NCBI GenBank assembly: GCA_046262175.1
Contig: JBHENF010000186.1
Span: 1-13,965, forward strand
DNA length: 13,965 nucleotides
Source: RYN-124 sp046262175
GTDB lineage: Bacteria; Actinomycetota; Actinomycetes; Mycobacteriales; SCTD01
Direction: 5' to 3'
Both the position numbers and the translations under genes were made by a program. Below the pieces are notes generated by a model. The model saw only the letters and a program-made list of their open reading frames with translations, was not told the DNA's origin and did not search any database. Position 1 is the stretch's first letter, and each line of letters opens with the position of its first letter. Positions 1 to 6,067 of the stretch are shown here, one piece after another.

Positions 1-203
1 CCCGCGAGGAGCGTGCGGTGGCCGAGCAGGTGCTCGCGGCCGTCGACGAGCCGCTGCTGTACGCGCGGGTGGACCTGCTCCCCGGCCCGAACGGGCCGGT
101 GCTGCTCGAGCTCGAGCTGGCCGAGCCGTACCTGTTCCTCGGCACCTCGGAAGGAGCACCCGACCGCTTCGCGGCTGCGATCATCGCGGCATGCCGGAGC
201 TGA
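1..203 (+). CDS. ATP-grasp domain protein, C-terminal fragment
   Basis: Only the last 66 or so codons are present; the gene enters from the left edge in frame 3 and stops at TGA 201-203. The visible tail contains ARVDLLPGPNG followed by LLELELAEPYLFL and an acidic/alanine-rich end. This matches the C-terminal metal- and ATP-binding part of ATP-grasp ligases of the RimK/DcsG-like type, where the Asp of RVDL and the glutamates of LELE lie at the active site. Such enzymes join a carboxylate to an amine or thiol with ATP; the substrate cannot be read from this fragment. Its last 13 nt overlap the next gene. The family call rests on motif recall and the specific function is unknown. Confidence 0.7.
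   Translation, partial: REERAVAEQVLAAVDEPLLYARVDLLPGPNGPVLLELELAEPYLFLGTSEGAPDRFAAAIIAACRS
179..184 (+). promoter_or_regulatory. Possible -10 element (GATCAT) for a leaderless nucleotidyltransferase mRNA
   Basis: GATCAT matches TATAAT at positions 2, 3, 5 and 6 and sits exactly 6 nt before the ATG at 191, the spacing expected if transcription starts at the A of the start codon. No Shine-Dalgarno sequence precedes this ATG. It lies inside the upstream gene, and no clear -35 is seen. The same geometry recurs at other starts in the window, which raises confidence a little. Confidence 0.35.
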
Positions 204-796
204 CGGACGAGGAGTTCGAGGCGCTGTACGGGCGCTGGCAGCCGCCGGCGCTGGACGAGCTGGCGGACCTGCTCGGACCGGTGCGCTGGTGGGTCGCGGG
301 CGGCTGGGCGCTCGAGCTGTTCAGCGGCGTGCCCCGCCCGCACGAGGACGTGGACGTCGGAATCCCGCGCAGCGAGCTGCGGGGGCTGGTCGCGCGGCTG
401 TCGCACCTGCACCTGTGGACGGCGCAGGACGGGGCGCTGCGGCCACTGCGCTGGTTCGACGAGCTGCCGGCGGAGTACGAGCAGCTCTGGGCGCGTCGCA
501 ACGCCCAGTCGCCGTGGCTGCTCGACCTGCTGCTGACGCCGGTGGTCGAGGACGAGTGGGTGTTCAAGCGCGACCCCCGGCTGCGGCTGCCGATGCACCG
601 GGCGGTGCGCACCACCCGCGGGATCCCGCACCTCGCGCCGGAGGTGGCGCTGCTGCACAAGGCGCACCTTCGCCGCCCGAAGGACGAGCGCGACCTGGAC
701 GTCGTGCTGCCGCTCTTGGACGACGAAGCCCGCCGGTGGCTGCGGGACGCGCTGGCGCTGACCGTCCCGGACAGCCCGTGGGGGAGCCGGGTCTAG
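191..796 (+). CDS. Nucleotidyltransferase-fold protein, aminoglycoside/lincosamide adenylyltransferase-like
   Basis: The 201-residue protein has the nucleotidyltransferase core WVAGGWALELFSG (residues 34-46) followed by RPHEDVDVGIPR (49-60). The Gly-Gly-Trp of the first motif binds nucleotide, and Asp53 and Asp55 are the expected metal ligands. A conserved-looking LLHKAHLRRPKDERDLD stretch (154-170) follows. This layout resembles the aminoglycoside-2''-adenylyltransferase (Aminoglyc_resit) family. Members transfer AMP to small hydroxylated molecules, but many chromosomal homologues have no proven antibiotic substrate, so resistance should not be assumed. The ATG at 191 overlaps the ATP-grasp gene by 13 nt and has a -10-like hexamer 6 nt upstream. 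The stop TAG shares the CTAG at 793-796 with the stop of the convergent CBS gene. Confidence 0.75.
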   Translation: MPELTDEEFEALYGRWQPPALDELADLLGPVRWWVAGGWALELFSGVPRPHEDVDVGIPRSELRGLVARLSHLHLWTAQDGALRPLRWFDELPAEYEQLWARRNAQSPWLLDLLLTPVVEDEWVFKRDPRLRLPMHRAVRTTRGIPHLAPEVALLHKAHLRRPKDERDLDVVLPLLDDEARRWLRDALALTVPDSPWGSRV

Positions 797-1215
797 TCGT
801 CCCCGTACACGCCGCGGACGACCTTGACGACCTGCTCCGGGGTGGCGTGCGCGGCCAGGTCGGACTCGCTCACAACCCCGACCAGCTTCTGGTTGTCGAT
901 GACGGGCAGCCGCTTGACCTCGTGCTTCGACATCGTGCGGCACAGCTCGTCGATGCTGTCGTCGGCGCCGATGGTGACCACCTCGCCCTGGCCGAGGGAG
1001 CCGGCCGTGGTGGTCGCGGCGTCGCCGCCGGCGGCGAGCACCTTCACCACGATGTCGCGGTCCGTGAGCATGCCCTTGAGTCGTTCGTCGTTGCCGCAGA
1101 TCGGCAGCGCGCCGACGCCCAGCTCCGCCATCTTCTTCGCCGCGTCGAGCACGGTCTCGTCCTCGCCGATGCACTCGACGCCGCCGGTCATGATCTCTCG
1201 TGCCGTACTGGCCAT
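793..1215 (-). CDS. Two-CBS-domain protein
   Basis: The 140-residue protein is a tandem pair of CBS domains. The first covers roughly residues 8-60 (AREIMTGGVECIG ... LKGMLTDRDIVVKVL) and the second 78-135 (VVTIGADDSIDELCRTM ... LVGVVSESDLA). The TDRDI and SESDL motifs at the end of each domain are the usual adenine-nucleotide-binding signature, so it is probably a stand-alone cytoplasmic sensor of AMP/ATP or a related ligand. The target protein is unknown. I chose the ATG at 1215 because GAGGAG lies 5 nt upstream; the frame stays open further up but without a comparable ribosome site. It follows ctaA on the same strand after 49 nt, with no promoter visible between, so the two may be cotranscribed. 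Confidence 0.88.
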   Translation of the reverse strand: MASTAREIMTGGVECIGEDETVLDAAKKMAELGVGALPICGNDERLKGMLTDRDIVVKVLAAGGDAATTTAGSLGQGEVVTIGADDSIDELCRTMSKHEVKRLPVIDNQKLVGVVSESDLAAHATPEQVVKVVRGVYGDD

Positions 1216-1220
1216 GTCTG

Positions 1221-1226
1221 CTCCTC
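1221..1226 (-). promoter_or_regulatory. Shine-Dalgarno GAGGAG of the CBS protein gene
   Basis: On the minus strand GAGGAG is followed by a 5-nt spacer and the ATG at 1215. It settles the start within a much longer open frame. The 49-nt gap to ctaA holds no TANNNT hexamer, which supports read-through from ctaA. Confidence 0.7.
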
Positions 1227-1264
1227 GTGGTCGGGTGGTCGACCCCTTCCCCCGGCGGAGCTGC

Positions 1265-2185
1265 TCAGACCGTCGCGAGCTGCGCGTCCTGCGCGGGCAC
1301 GCCAACCGGTACTGCATGCACCCGCGTGGCCAGCACCAGCCGGCACGCGGCGACGAGCACCAGGCAGGCCCCCGCGAGGTGCGCCCCGACCAGCACGACC
1401 GGCAGGTGCGTGAAGTACTGCGTCCAGCCGATCGCGGCCTGACCCACCTCGACGCCGAGCAGCGCGGCCGCGGCACGCACCGTTTCCGCGGGCGCATCCG
1501 TCGCCTTGAGGGCGATCCACGTGGCCACGCTGAGCCCGATGAGCAGCATCACGAGGTCGGCGTGCAGCTGGCTGACCGACGCGGGGTCGAAGCCGGTCCG
1601 CCCGGCCTTGACGTCACCGGAGTGCGGCCCGGAACCGGTGACGACCGTGCCGACGGCGAGCGTGACCGCGACGACGCCGAGCAGCAGCTGGCTGAGCCGT
1701 CGGAACGGCTCCTTCACGACCGACAGCGCCGGCCCGTCGCCCTCACGGGTCCGGACGTGCAGCAGCACCGCGAGCCCGATCAGGACCATCGACAGCAGGA
1801 AGTGCGCCATCACCGTCCACGGGTTCAACCCGGTCAGCACCGTGATCCCGCCGAGCACCGCCTGCGCAGGGATGCCCAGCAGAACCAGCCCGGCCAGCCG
1901 CACCAGCGACCGACGGCGCGGCCGCTGCCGGACGACCGCCACGAGGGTCGCGACGACCACCGCCGTGAGGACGAACGTCAGCAGCCGGTTCGTGAACTCG
2001 ATGACGCCGTGCGCCGCGTACTCGCTCGTCGGTGTGTAGGTCGTCGCCGTGCAGCGCGGCCAGGTCGGGCAGCCGAGCCCCGAGGCGGTGAGCCGGACGG
2101 CGCCGCCTGTGACGACAATGGCAGCGTTGGCGACGACGCTCGCGAGCGCCAGCCGCGAGACCGTGCGCTGGGACGGGCCGGCCAT
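1265..2185 (-). CDS. ctaA: Heme A synthase, CtaA/Cox15 family
   Basis: The 306-residue integral membrane protein is predicted to convert heme O to heme A for aa3-type cytochrome oxidase. It has about eight hydrophobic segments and the conserved histidines of the family: His59 in AAHGVIEFTNR (with Glu63), His128 in TVMAHFLL, His208 in SQLHADLV and His269 in LVGAHLAGA. A cysteine pair, CPTWPRC (Cys39/Cys45), sits in the first external loop, as in Bacillus CtaA. Length is normal. The start ATG at 2185 is supported by TACCCT 6 nt upstream, suggesting leaderless mRNA. No ctaB or oxidase gene is in the window. In other actinobacteria, as I recall, ctaA lies near the ABC-2 exporter genes beside suf; here they are separated by about 3.9 kb. 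Confidence 0.92.
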   Translation of the reverse strand: MAGPSQRTVSRLALASVVANAAIVVTGGAVRLTASGLGCPTWPRCTATTYTPTSEYAAHGVIEFTNRLLTFVLTAVVVATLVAVVRQRPRRRSLVRLAGLVLLGIPAQAVLGGITVLTGLNPWTVMAHFLLSMVLIGLAVLLHVRTREGDGPALSVVKEPFRRLSQLLLGVVAVTLAVGTVVTGSGPHSGDVKAGRTGFDPASVSQLHADLVMLLIGLSVATWIALKATDAPAETVRAAAALLGVEVGQAAIGWTQYFTHLPVVLVGAHLAGACLVLVAACRLVLATRVHAVPVGVPAQDAQLATV

Positions 2186-2191
2186 GTCCTG

Positions 2192-2197
2192 AGGGTA
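2192..2197 (-). promoter_or_regulatory. -10 element TACCCT of ctaA (leaderless)
   Basis: On the minus strand TACCCT fits the actinobacterial TANNNT -10 consensus. It is separated from the ctaA ATG by exactly 6 nt (CAGGAC), so the transcript would begin at the start codon. No convincing -35 is visible, which is common in these promoters. Confidence 0.6.
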
Positions 2198-2247
2198 CGG
2201 GGAAGCGGCCCGTCCGGCCTGGCCTGGCACGATGGAGCACCCGATCG

Positions 2248-2253
2248 AAGGAG
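2248..2253 (+). promoter_or_regulatory. Shine-Dalgarno AAGGAG of the SDR gene
   Basis: AAGGAG is followed by 5 nt and GTG 2259-2261. It selects this GTG over an in-frame ATG at 2232, which has no ribosome site and would add nine residues not typical of the family. The promoter must lie in 2186-2240; CACGAT (2228-2233) is a weak -10 candidate. Confidence 0.7.
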
Positions 2254-2258
2254 CGCGC

Positions 2259-3041
2259 GTGCTCGACCTCGCAGGTACCTCGTCCGTCGTCACCGGCGGC
2301 GCCTCCGGCCTCGGCGAGGCGACCGTCCGGGCCCTGGCCGCGCGCGGCGCGGCGGTCGTCATCGCTGACCTGCAGGACGAGAAGGGGAGCGCGGTCGCGG
2401 CATCCGTGGGCGGCACCTACGTGCACACCGACGTCACCGACACCGAGCAGGTGATCGAGGCGGTGACCGCCGCCGGCGAGCTCGGCCCGCTGCGGACCCT
2501 GGTGACGGCGGCGGGGATCGGCTGGGCCACGCGCACGGTCGGACGGGACGGCGAGTTCAGCTCCGCCCACGACCTGGACGTGTTCAGCAAGGTGCTGAGC
2601 ATCAACCTGATCGGCACGTTCAACTGCATCCGGATCGCCGCCACCGCGATGGGCCGCACCTCGCCCGTGGACGCGGACGGCTCGCGGGGCGCCATCGTCA
2701 CCCTGGCGTCGGTGGCCGCGTTCGACGGCCAGATCGGGCAGGCCGCCTACTCGGCCAGCAAGGGCGGCATCGTCGGCCTGACCGTGCCCGTGGCGCGCGA
2801 CCTCGCCGCCGTCGGCGTACGCCTCAACTGCGTGGCGCCCGGGCTGTTCGACACGCCCATCTACGGCGAGGGCGAGGCGGCCGAGCAGTTCAAGGACAAG
2901 CTCCGCCGCGACGTGCTGTTCCCGAAGCGGCTCGGCGCCTCCGGCGAGCTCGCGTCGATGGTCGTGGAGCTGCTCGTCAACTCCTACGCAAACGCCGAAG
3001 TGGTCCGCGTCGACGGCGGCGCGCGGCTTCAGCCGAAGTAG
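2259..3041 (+). CDS. Short-chain dehydrogenase/reductase, 3-hydroxyacyl-CoA dehydrogenase type II-like
   Basis: This is a 260-residue classical SDR with a Rossmann fold. TGGASGLG (residues 12-19) is the dinucleotide-binding loop, and Asp37 in VVIADLQ suggests NAD(H) preference. The catalytic set is Ser151, Tyr164 and Lys168 (YSASK). The C-terminal half, with VAPGLFDTPIYGEG and VRVDGGARLQPK, closely resembles type II 3-hydroxyacyl-CoA / 2-methyl-3-hydroxybutyryl-CoA dehydrogenases (HSD17B10-like), so oxidation of a short or branched 3-hydroxyacyl-CoA is the best guess. The start GTG is chosen for the AAGGAG 5 nt upstream. It diverges from ctaA, and its stop TAG overlaps the next gene's GTG by 1 nt. 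The exact substrate is not provable from sequence. Confidence 0.88.
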   Translation: MLDLAGTSSVVTGGASGLGEATVRALAARGAAVVIADLQDEKGSAVAASVGGTYVHTDVTDTEQVIEAVTAAGELGPLRTLVTAAGIGWATRTVGRDGEFSSAHDLDVFSKVLSINLIGTFNCIRIAATAMGRTSPVDADGSRGAIVTLASVAAFDGQIGQAAYSASKGGIVGLTVPVARDLAAVGVRLNCVAPGLFDTPIYGEGEAAEQFKDKLRRDVLFPKRLGASGELASMVVELLVNSYANAEVVRVDGGARLQPK

Positions 3042-3520
3042 TGCAGGGGGACGCCGCCTCTGCGGCCGAGATGCGCCGCGTGATGGGGACGTTCGTCAGC
3101 GGCGTCACCGTGGTGGCCGGCATGTCCGAGGGCGCGCCCGTCGGCTTCGCCTGCCAGTCCTTCGCGTCGGTCTCGCTGGACCCGCCGCTCGTCCTGTTCT
3201 GCCCAGCGCACACGTCCCGCTCCTGGCCGCTGATCCGCCAGACGGGCCGCTTCGTCGTCAACGTCCTGGCCGCCGACCAGGAGGAGCTGTGCCGCCGGTT
3301 CGCGGACCGCGGGGCGGACAAGTTCGCCGACGTCGCCTGGAGCGAGACGGCGTGGGGGCCTGTCCTCGACGGCGTGCTCGCGACGGTCCGCTGCGACGTC
3401 GAGGCGGTCCACCCCGCGGGGGACCACGACGTCGTCATCGGGCACGTGCGCGAGCTCGTGCCGCACCGCGAGTCCGGGCCGCTGGTGTTCTTCCGAGGAG
3501 CCTTCGGGCTCGACTCCTGA
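3041..3520 (+). CDS. Flavin reductase-like protein (FMN-binding split barrel)
   Basis: The 159-residue protein fits the flavin reductase domain family (HpaC/HsaB-type small components). Visible hallmarks are MRRVMGTFVSGVTVV (residues 11-25), FASVSLDPPLVLFC (41-54), a central RFVVNVLAADQ, and GDHDVVIGHV (127-136) with the conserved His129. These proteins use NAD(P)H to reduce FMN or FAD for a partner monooxygenase. No monooxygenase is in the window, so the partner is unknown. The GTG start overlaps the SDR stop by 1 nt (TAGTG), implying translational coupling. An ATG at 3071 is a possible alternative start, but it would remove residues normally preceding the first motif. Confidence 0.85.
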   Translation: MQGDAASAAEMRRVMGTFVSGVTVVAGMSEGAPVGFACQSFASVSLDPPLVLFCPAHTSRSWPLIRQTGRFVVNVLAADQEELCRRFADRGADKFADVAWSETAWGPVLDGVLATVRCDVEAVHPAGDHDVVIGHVRELVPHRESGPLVFFRGAFGLDS

Positions 3521-3526
3521 GAGAAT
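3521..3526 (+). promoter_or_regulatory. Possible -10 element GAGAAT for the SRPBCC gene
   Basis: GAGAAT matches TATAAT at positions 2, 4, 5 and 6 and is exactly 6 nt before the ATG at 3533. There is no Shine-Dalgarno in the 12-nt gap after the flavin reductase stop. This may give the SRPBCC gene its own leaderless transcript in addition to read-through. Confidence 0.35.
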
Positions 3527-3532
3527 GGCCGG

Positions 3533-3985
3533 ATGAGCAACGACATCGAGTCCGTGGAGCGCGTGATCCCCGCTCCTGCCGAGAAGATCTTCGCGCTGCT
3601 GGCCGACGCGTCGAAGCACCGCACGTTCGACGGGTCCGGAACCGTCCGCGACGCCTCCGCCGCTCCGGCCCGGCTCGGCCTCGGGTCCAGGTTCGGCATG
3701 GGCATGCGGATCGGGATCCCGTACTCGATGGACAACACCGTCGTGGAGTACGAGGAGAACCGTCGCATCGGGTGGCAGCCGCGGCCGGCGTACCCGCTGA
3801 TCGGCCGCGTCGTCGGTGGCCGGATCTGGCGCTACGAGCTGGAGCCGGTCGAGGGCGGCACGCGCGTACGGGAGAGCTGGGACATCTCGCAGGAAAGCGT
3901 CAAGCGCAAGCTCGAGCCGATGCGCGGGCTCACCCGCCGCAACATGACGAAGACGCTGGAGCGGCTCGAGCAGCTGGTCACCTGA
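3533..3985 (+). CDS. SRPBCC (START/Bet v1-like) family protein
   Basis: The 150-residue protein looks like a polyketide cyclase/dehydrase or START-type ligand-binding fold. It begins with ESVERVIPAPAEKIFALLAD (residues 6-25), the usual first strand and helix. A mid-region follows (TVVEYEENRRIGW, then a GGRIWRYELEPVEGGTRV strand pair), and it ends with a long amphipathic helix (MRGLTRRNMTKTLERLEQL). Such proteins bind hydrophobic small molecules in a cavity; some act as cyclases or hydrolases and many have no known role. The gene begins 12 nt after the flavin reductase gene and ends in an 8-nt tail-to-tail overlap with the DUF3037 gene. The ligand is unknown. Confidence 0.8.
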   Translation: MSNDIESVERVIPAPAEKIFALLADASKHRTFDGSGTVRDASAAPARLGLGSRFGMGMRIGIPYSMDNTVVEYEENRRIGWQPRPAYPLIGRVVGGRIWRYELEPVEGGTRVRESWDISQESVKRKLEPMRGLTRRNMTKTLERLEQLVT

Positions 3986-4343
3986 CGAGCTGGTCCACCA
4001 GCCGCTCGAGCTCGGCCGCGGGGTCGTCCGTCAGCCCGGCGTGCACCTGACCGGTCTGCAGCACCGTGCTGCGCGGCGCCGTCAGCCAGCGGAAGCGCTG
4101 GCCGAGGCTGGTCTCGCCCGCTGGTCCCTCACCTTCACAGGTACGGCAGACGGCCTGCAGTGCCTCGCCGAGCGCGTCGAGGTCGATGTCGCCGTCGAGC
4201 ATCCGCAGCCGCGCCGCGTCGACGTGCGTGCGCGCCTGCAGGTAGTCGCGGTCCTGGCAGTAGAGGACGACGCCGACGTTGACCAGCTCGCCGCGCTGGA
4301 CCTTCGGGACGGCGCGGAGGACGGCGTACTCGAAGGTGCTCAT
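3978..4343 (-). CDS. DUF3037 family protein
   Basis: The 121-residue protein begins MSTFEYAVLRAVPKVQRGEL and continues VNVGVVLYCQDRDYLQAR, the pattern I associate with DUF3037. Two cysteines (Cys66, Cys69: CRTC) lie near the middle. No catalytic motif is evident. Its ATG overlaps the stop of the HipA-like kinase gene (ATGA, 4340-4343), so the two are translationally coupled. As I recall, DUF3037 genes commonly follow HipA-like kinase genes, so the protein is probably a partner or regulator of that kinase. Its molecular role is undescribed as far as I know. The stop overlaps the convergent SRPBCC gene by 8 nt. Confidence 0.8.
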   Translation of the reverse strand: MSTFEYAVLRAVPKVQRGELVNVGVVLYCQDRDYLQARTHVDAARLRMLDGDIDLDALGEALQAVCRTCEGEGPAGETSLGQRFRWLTAPRSTVLQTGQVHAGLTDDPAAELERLVDQLVR

Positions 4344-5086
4344 GGCCGCCACCCCTCGTGCTGCTCGACCCGCTTGCTCAGGTGGTGTACGTACGCGTCC
4401 CTCACGGCGTCGGCGCTCTCGAAGCCCGGCTCGTCCGCCAGCCAGACGTCCGGTACGAGGTCCGAGACGGCGTGCAGCAGCTCGGTCGTCACCTCCCTGC
4501 TGAGGTGGGCGTCGGCGGCTGCGCGCTCGGTCGCCATGCCCGACAGGACGTGGCCCGCGACGTCGTACGGCCGGTCGATAGCGGCGTCGGCGCGCGGCCA
4601 GCTGTGGTGGAAGACCAGCGACGCGCCGTGGTCGATCAGCTGCAGGCGCCGGTGCCACATGAGCAGGTTCGGGTTGCGCCAGCTGCGGTCGACGTTGCTG
4701 ATCAGCGCGTCGAACCACAGCACCCGGCTCGCCAGCTGCGCGTCGACGGTGTGCGCCACCGGGTCGAAGCCGAGCGAGCCGGGCAGGAAGTCGAGTCCGA
4801 GGTTGAGGCCGCCGCTCGCACGCAGCAGGTCCTGCACCTCCTCGTCCGGCTCCGACCGGCCGAGAACCGGGTCCACCTCGACCAGCACGAGCTCCGGGAC
4901 GGGCAGTCCGAGTCGGCGGGCCAGTTCGCCGCACAGCACCTCGGCCACGAGCACCTTGCGACCCTGGCCGGCGCCGACGAACTTCACGACGTACGTGCCG
5001 AGGTCGTCCGCCTCCATCAGGCCCGGCAGCGACCCGCCCTCGCGCAACGGTGTGACGTAGCGCGTCGCGGTCACCGTTCGGAGCAC
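4340..5086 (-). CDS. HipA-like kinase-fold protein (HipA_2 type)
   Basis: This 248-residue protein has a reduced HipA/PI4K-like kinase fold and lacks the N-terminal HipA subdomain. Visible elements are the ATP-binding Lys35 in TYVVKFVGAG, Glu49 in the following helix, the catalytic loop ALISNVDRSWRNPNLL (residues 127-142) with Asp133, Arg134, Asn138 and Asn140, and the metal-binding Asp152 in LIDHG. All key residues appear intact, so an active kinase is plausible. The substrate is unknown; classic HipA phosphorylates glutamyl-tRNA synthetase, but no HipB-like antitoxin is nearby. The GTG at 5086 has TAGGGT 6 nt upstream and is judged leaderless; a GTG four codons in is an alternative. It overlaps the DUF3037 gene by ATGA and lies 22 bp from the divergent GNAT gene. 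Confidence 0.82.
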   Translation of the reverse strand: MLRTVTATRYVTPLREGGSLPGLMEADDLGTYVVKFVGAGQGRKVLVAEVLCGELARRLGLPVPELVLVEVDPVLGRSEPDEEVQDLLRASGGLNLGLDFLPGSLGFDPVAHTVDAQLASRVLWFDALISNVDRSWRNPNLLMWHRRLQLIDHGASLVFHHSWPRADAAIDRPYDVAGHVLSGMATERAAADAHLSREVTTELLHAVSDLVPDVWLADEPGFESADAVRDAYVHHLSKRVEQHEGWRP

Positions 5087-5092
5087 GGCCTG

Positions 5093-5098
5093 ACCCTA
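5093..5098 (-). promoter_or_regulatory. -10 element TAGGGT of the HipA-like kinase gene (leaderless)
   Basis: On the minus strand TAGGGT fits TANNNT and lies exactly 6 nt from the GTG at 5086. It shares two base pairs (5097-5098) with the -10 of the divergent GNAT gene, so RNA polymerase could probably occupy only one direction at a time. Confidence 0.6.
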
Positions 5099-5102
5099 TG
5101 GT
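5097..5102 (+). promoter_or_regulatory. -10 element TATGGT of the GNAT gene (leaderless)
   Basis: TATGGT fits TANNNT and is exactly 6 nt before the ATG at 5109. With only 22 bp between the divergent start codons there is no room for a conventional leader, and the -35 would have to lie inside the kinase coding sequence. Confidence 0.6.
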
Positions 5103-5108
5103 CGGCGG

Positions 5109-5663
5109 ATGACGGCGGCGCAGGTCCTGGGACGGGCGTTCTCGGACGACCCCGTGTTCGGCTGGCTGCTCGCGGGCAGGCCGAACCCGGACCGCCGACT
5201 GACGCGGGTGTTCGGCGCGTTCGTCGACGCCGCAGACCGGACGCCGGACGCGCAGGTGCTCGCGACGGAGCAGGCGGCGTCCATCTGGCGGCCGCCCGGC
5301 GCCTGGAAGGCGGGCGGGTTCGACGTGCTGCGCAGCGGGCCGCGGCTGGTGCGCGCCTTCGGGCCCGGGCTGGTCCGGTCGCTGCGACTGCTGTCGGCGG
5401 TGGAGCGCGCGCACCCGGCCGAGCCGCACTGGTACCTCGAGGCCGTCGGGGTCGTCCCCGAGGCGCGCGGGCGGGGGCTCGGTGGGCCGATGCTCACGCC
5501 GGTGCTCGAGCGCTGTGACACTGCGGGCCTGCCGGCGTACCTGGAGAGCAGCAACCCGCGCAACATCGCCTTCTACGAGCGACACGGGTTCCAGATCCGG
5601 CCGCTGTTCGACCTGCCGGCCGGCTGCCCGGTCATCACCCCGATGTGGAGGGACCCCCGCTGA
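5109..5663 (+). CDS. GNAT family N-acetyltransferase
   Basis: The 184-residue protein carries the GNAT acetyl-CoA site in YLEAVGVVPEARGRGLGGP (residues 109-127), with the ARGRGLGG pyrophosphate-binding loop. It ends with the motif-B region PAYLESSNPRNIAFYERHGF (142-161). The N-terminal part (AFSDDPVFGWLL) fits the acceptor-binding side. The acceptor substrate (amine, peptide or antibiotic) cannot be inferred. Its start is fixed by TATGGT 6 nt upstream and by the divergent kinase gene 22 bp away. The TGA stop overlaps the ATG of the next gene by 1 nt, so the GNAT and VOC proteins are coupled. Confidence 0.88.
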   Translation: MTAAQVLGRAFSDDPVFGWLLAGRPNPDRRLTRVFGAFVDAADRTPDAQVLATEQAASIWRPPGAWKAGGFDVLRSGPRLVRAFGPGLVRSLRLLSAVERAHPAEPHWYLEAVGVVPEARGRGLGGPMLTPVLERCDTAGLPAYLESSNPRNIAFYERHGFQIRPLFDLPAGCPVITPMWRDPR

Positions 5664-6064
5664 TGCGGTTCTCGCTCGAGCTCGTGGTCGTGCCCGTCTC
5701 GGACATCGACCGGGCCAAGGCCTTCTACCTGGACCGGTGTGGGTTCGACCTGGTCGTGGACCACAGCGCGGGGCCGGAGTTCCGGGTCGTGCAGCTGACG
5801 CCGCCGGGCTCGGCATGCTCGATCGCGCTGATGCGCAACGAGTCCGCGCCCGGGTCGGTGCAGGGGTTGCACCTGGTGGTCGAGGACCTCGAGGCGGCGC
5901 GCGCGGAGCTGCTCGGGCGCGGCGTCGAGGTGGGGGAGCCGTACCACTTCGGGGCGCAGGGGCAGCAGCCCGGCTTCGACCCGGAGCGGCGCAGCTACAA
6001 CTCGTTCGCTTCCTTCAGCGACCCGGACGGCACCGGCTGGCTCCTGCAGGAGGTCAAGCCCTAG
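5663..6064 (+). CDS. VOC family protein (glyoxalase/bleomycin-resistance fold)
   Basis: The 133-residue protein has two beta-alpha-beta-beta-beta halves typical of the vicinal oxygen chelate fold. The first half is FSLELVVVPVSDIDRAKAFY (residues 3-22) with CGFDLVVDHS. The second is GLHLVVEDLEAARAELLGRG (68-87) with FASFSDPDGTGWLLQEV. Family members are metal-dependent lyases, dioxygenases or drug-binding proteins; which applies here is unclear. The ATG at 5663 overlaps the GNAT stop (TGATG) and has GGAGGG about 11 nt upstream. A GTG at 5645 in the same frame would add six residues and is less likely. The gene ends 3 nt before the convergent ABC permease gene. Confidence 0.85.
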   Translation: MRFSLELVVVPVSDIDRAKAFYLDRCGFDLVVDHSAGPEFRVVQLTPPGSACSIALMRNESAPGSVQGLHLVVEDLEAARAELLGRGVEVGEPYHFGAQGQQPGFDPERRSYNSFASFSDPDGTGWLLQEVKP

Positions 6065-6067
6065 CGC

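Noticed and set aside
2232..2258. ATG at 2232 as the SDR start
   Set aside because: It lacks a ribosome site and adds residues atypical for the family, while GTG 2259 has AAGGAG at ideal spacing.
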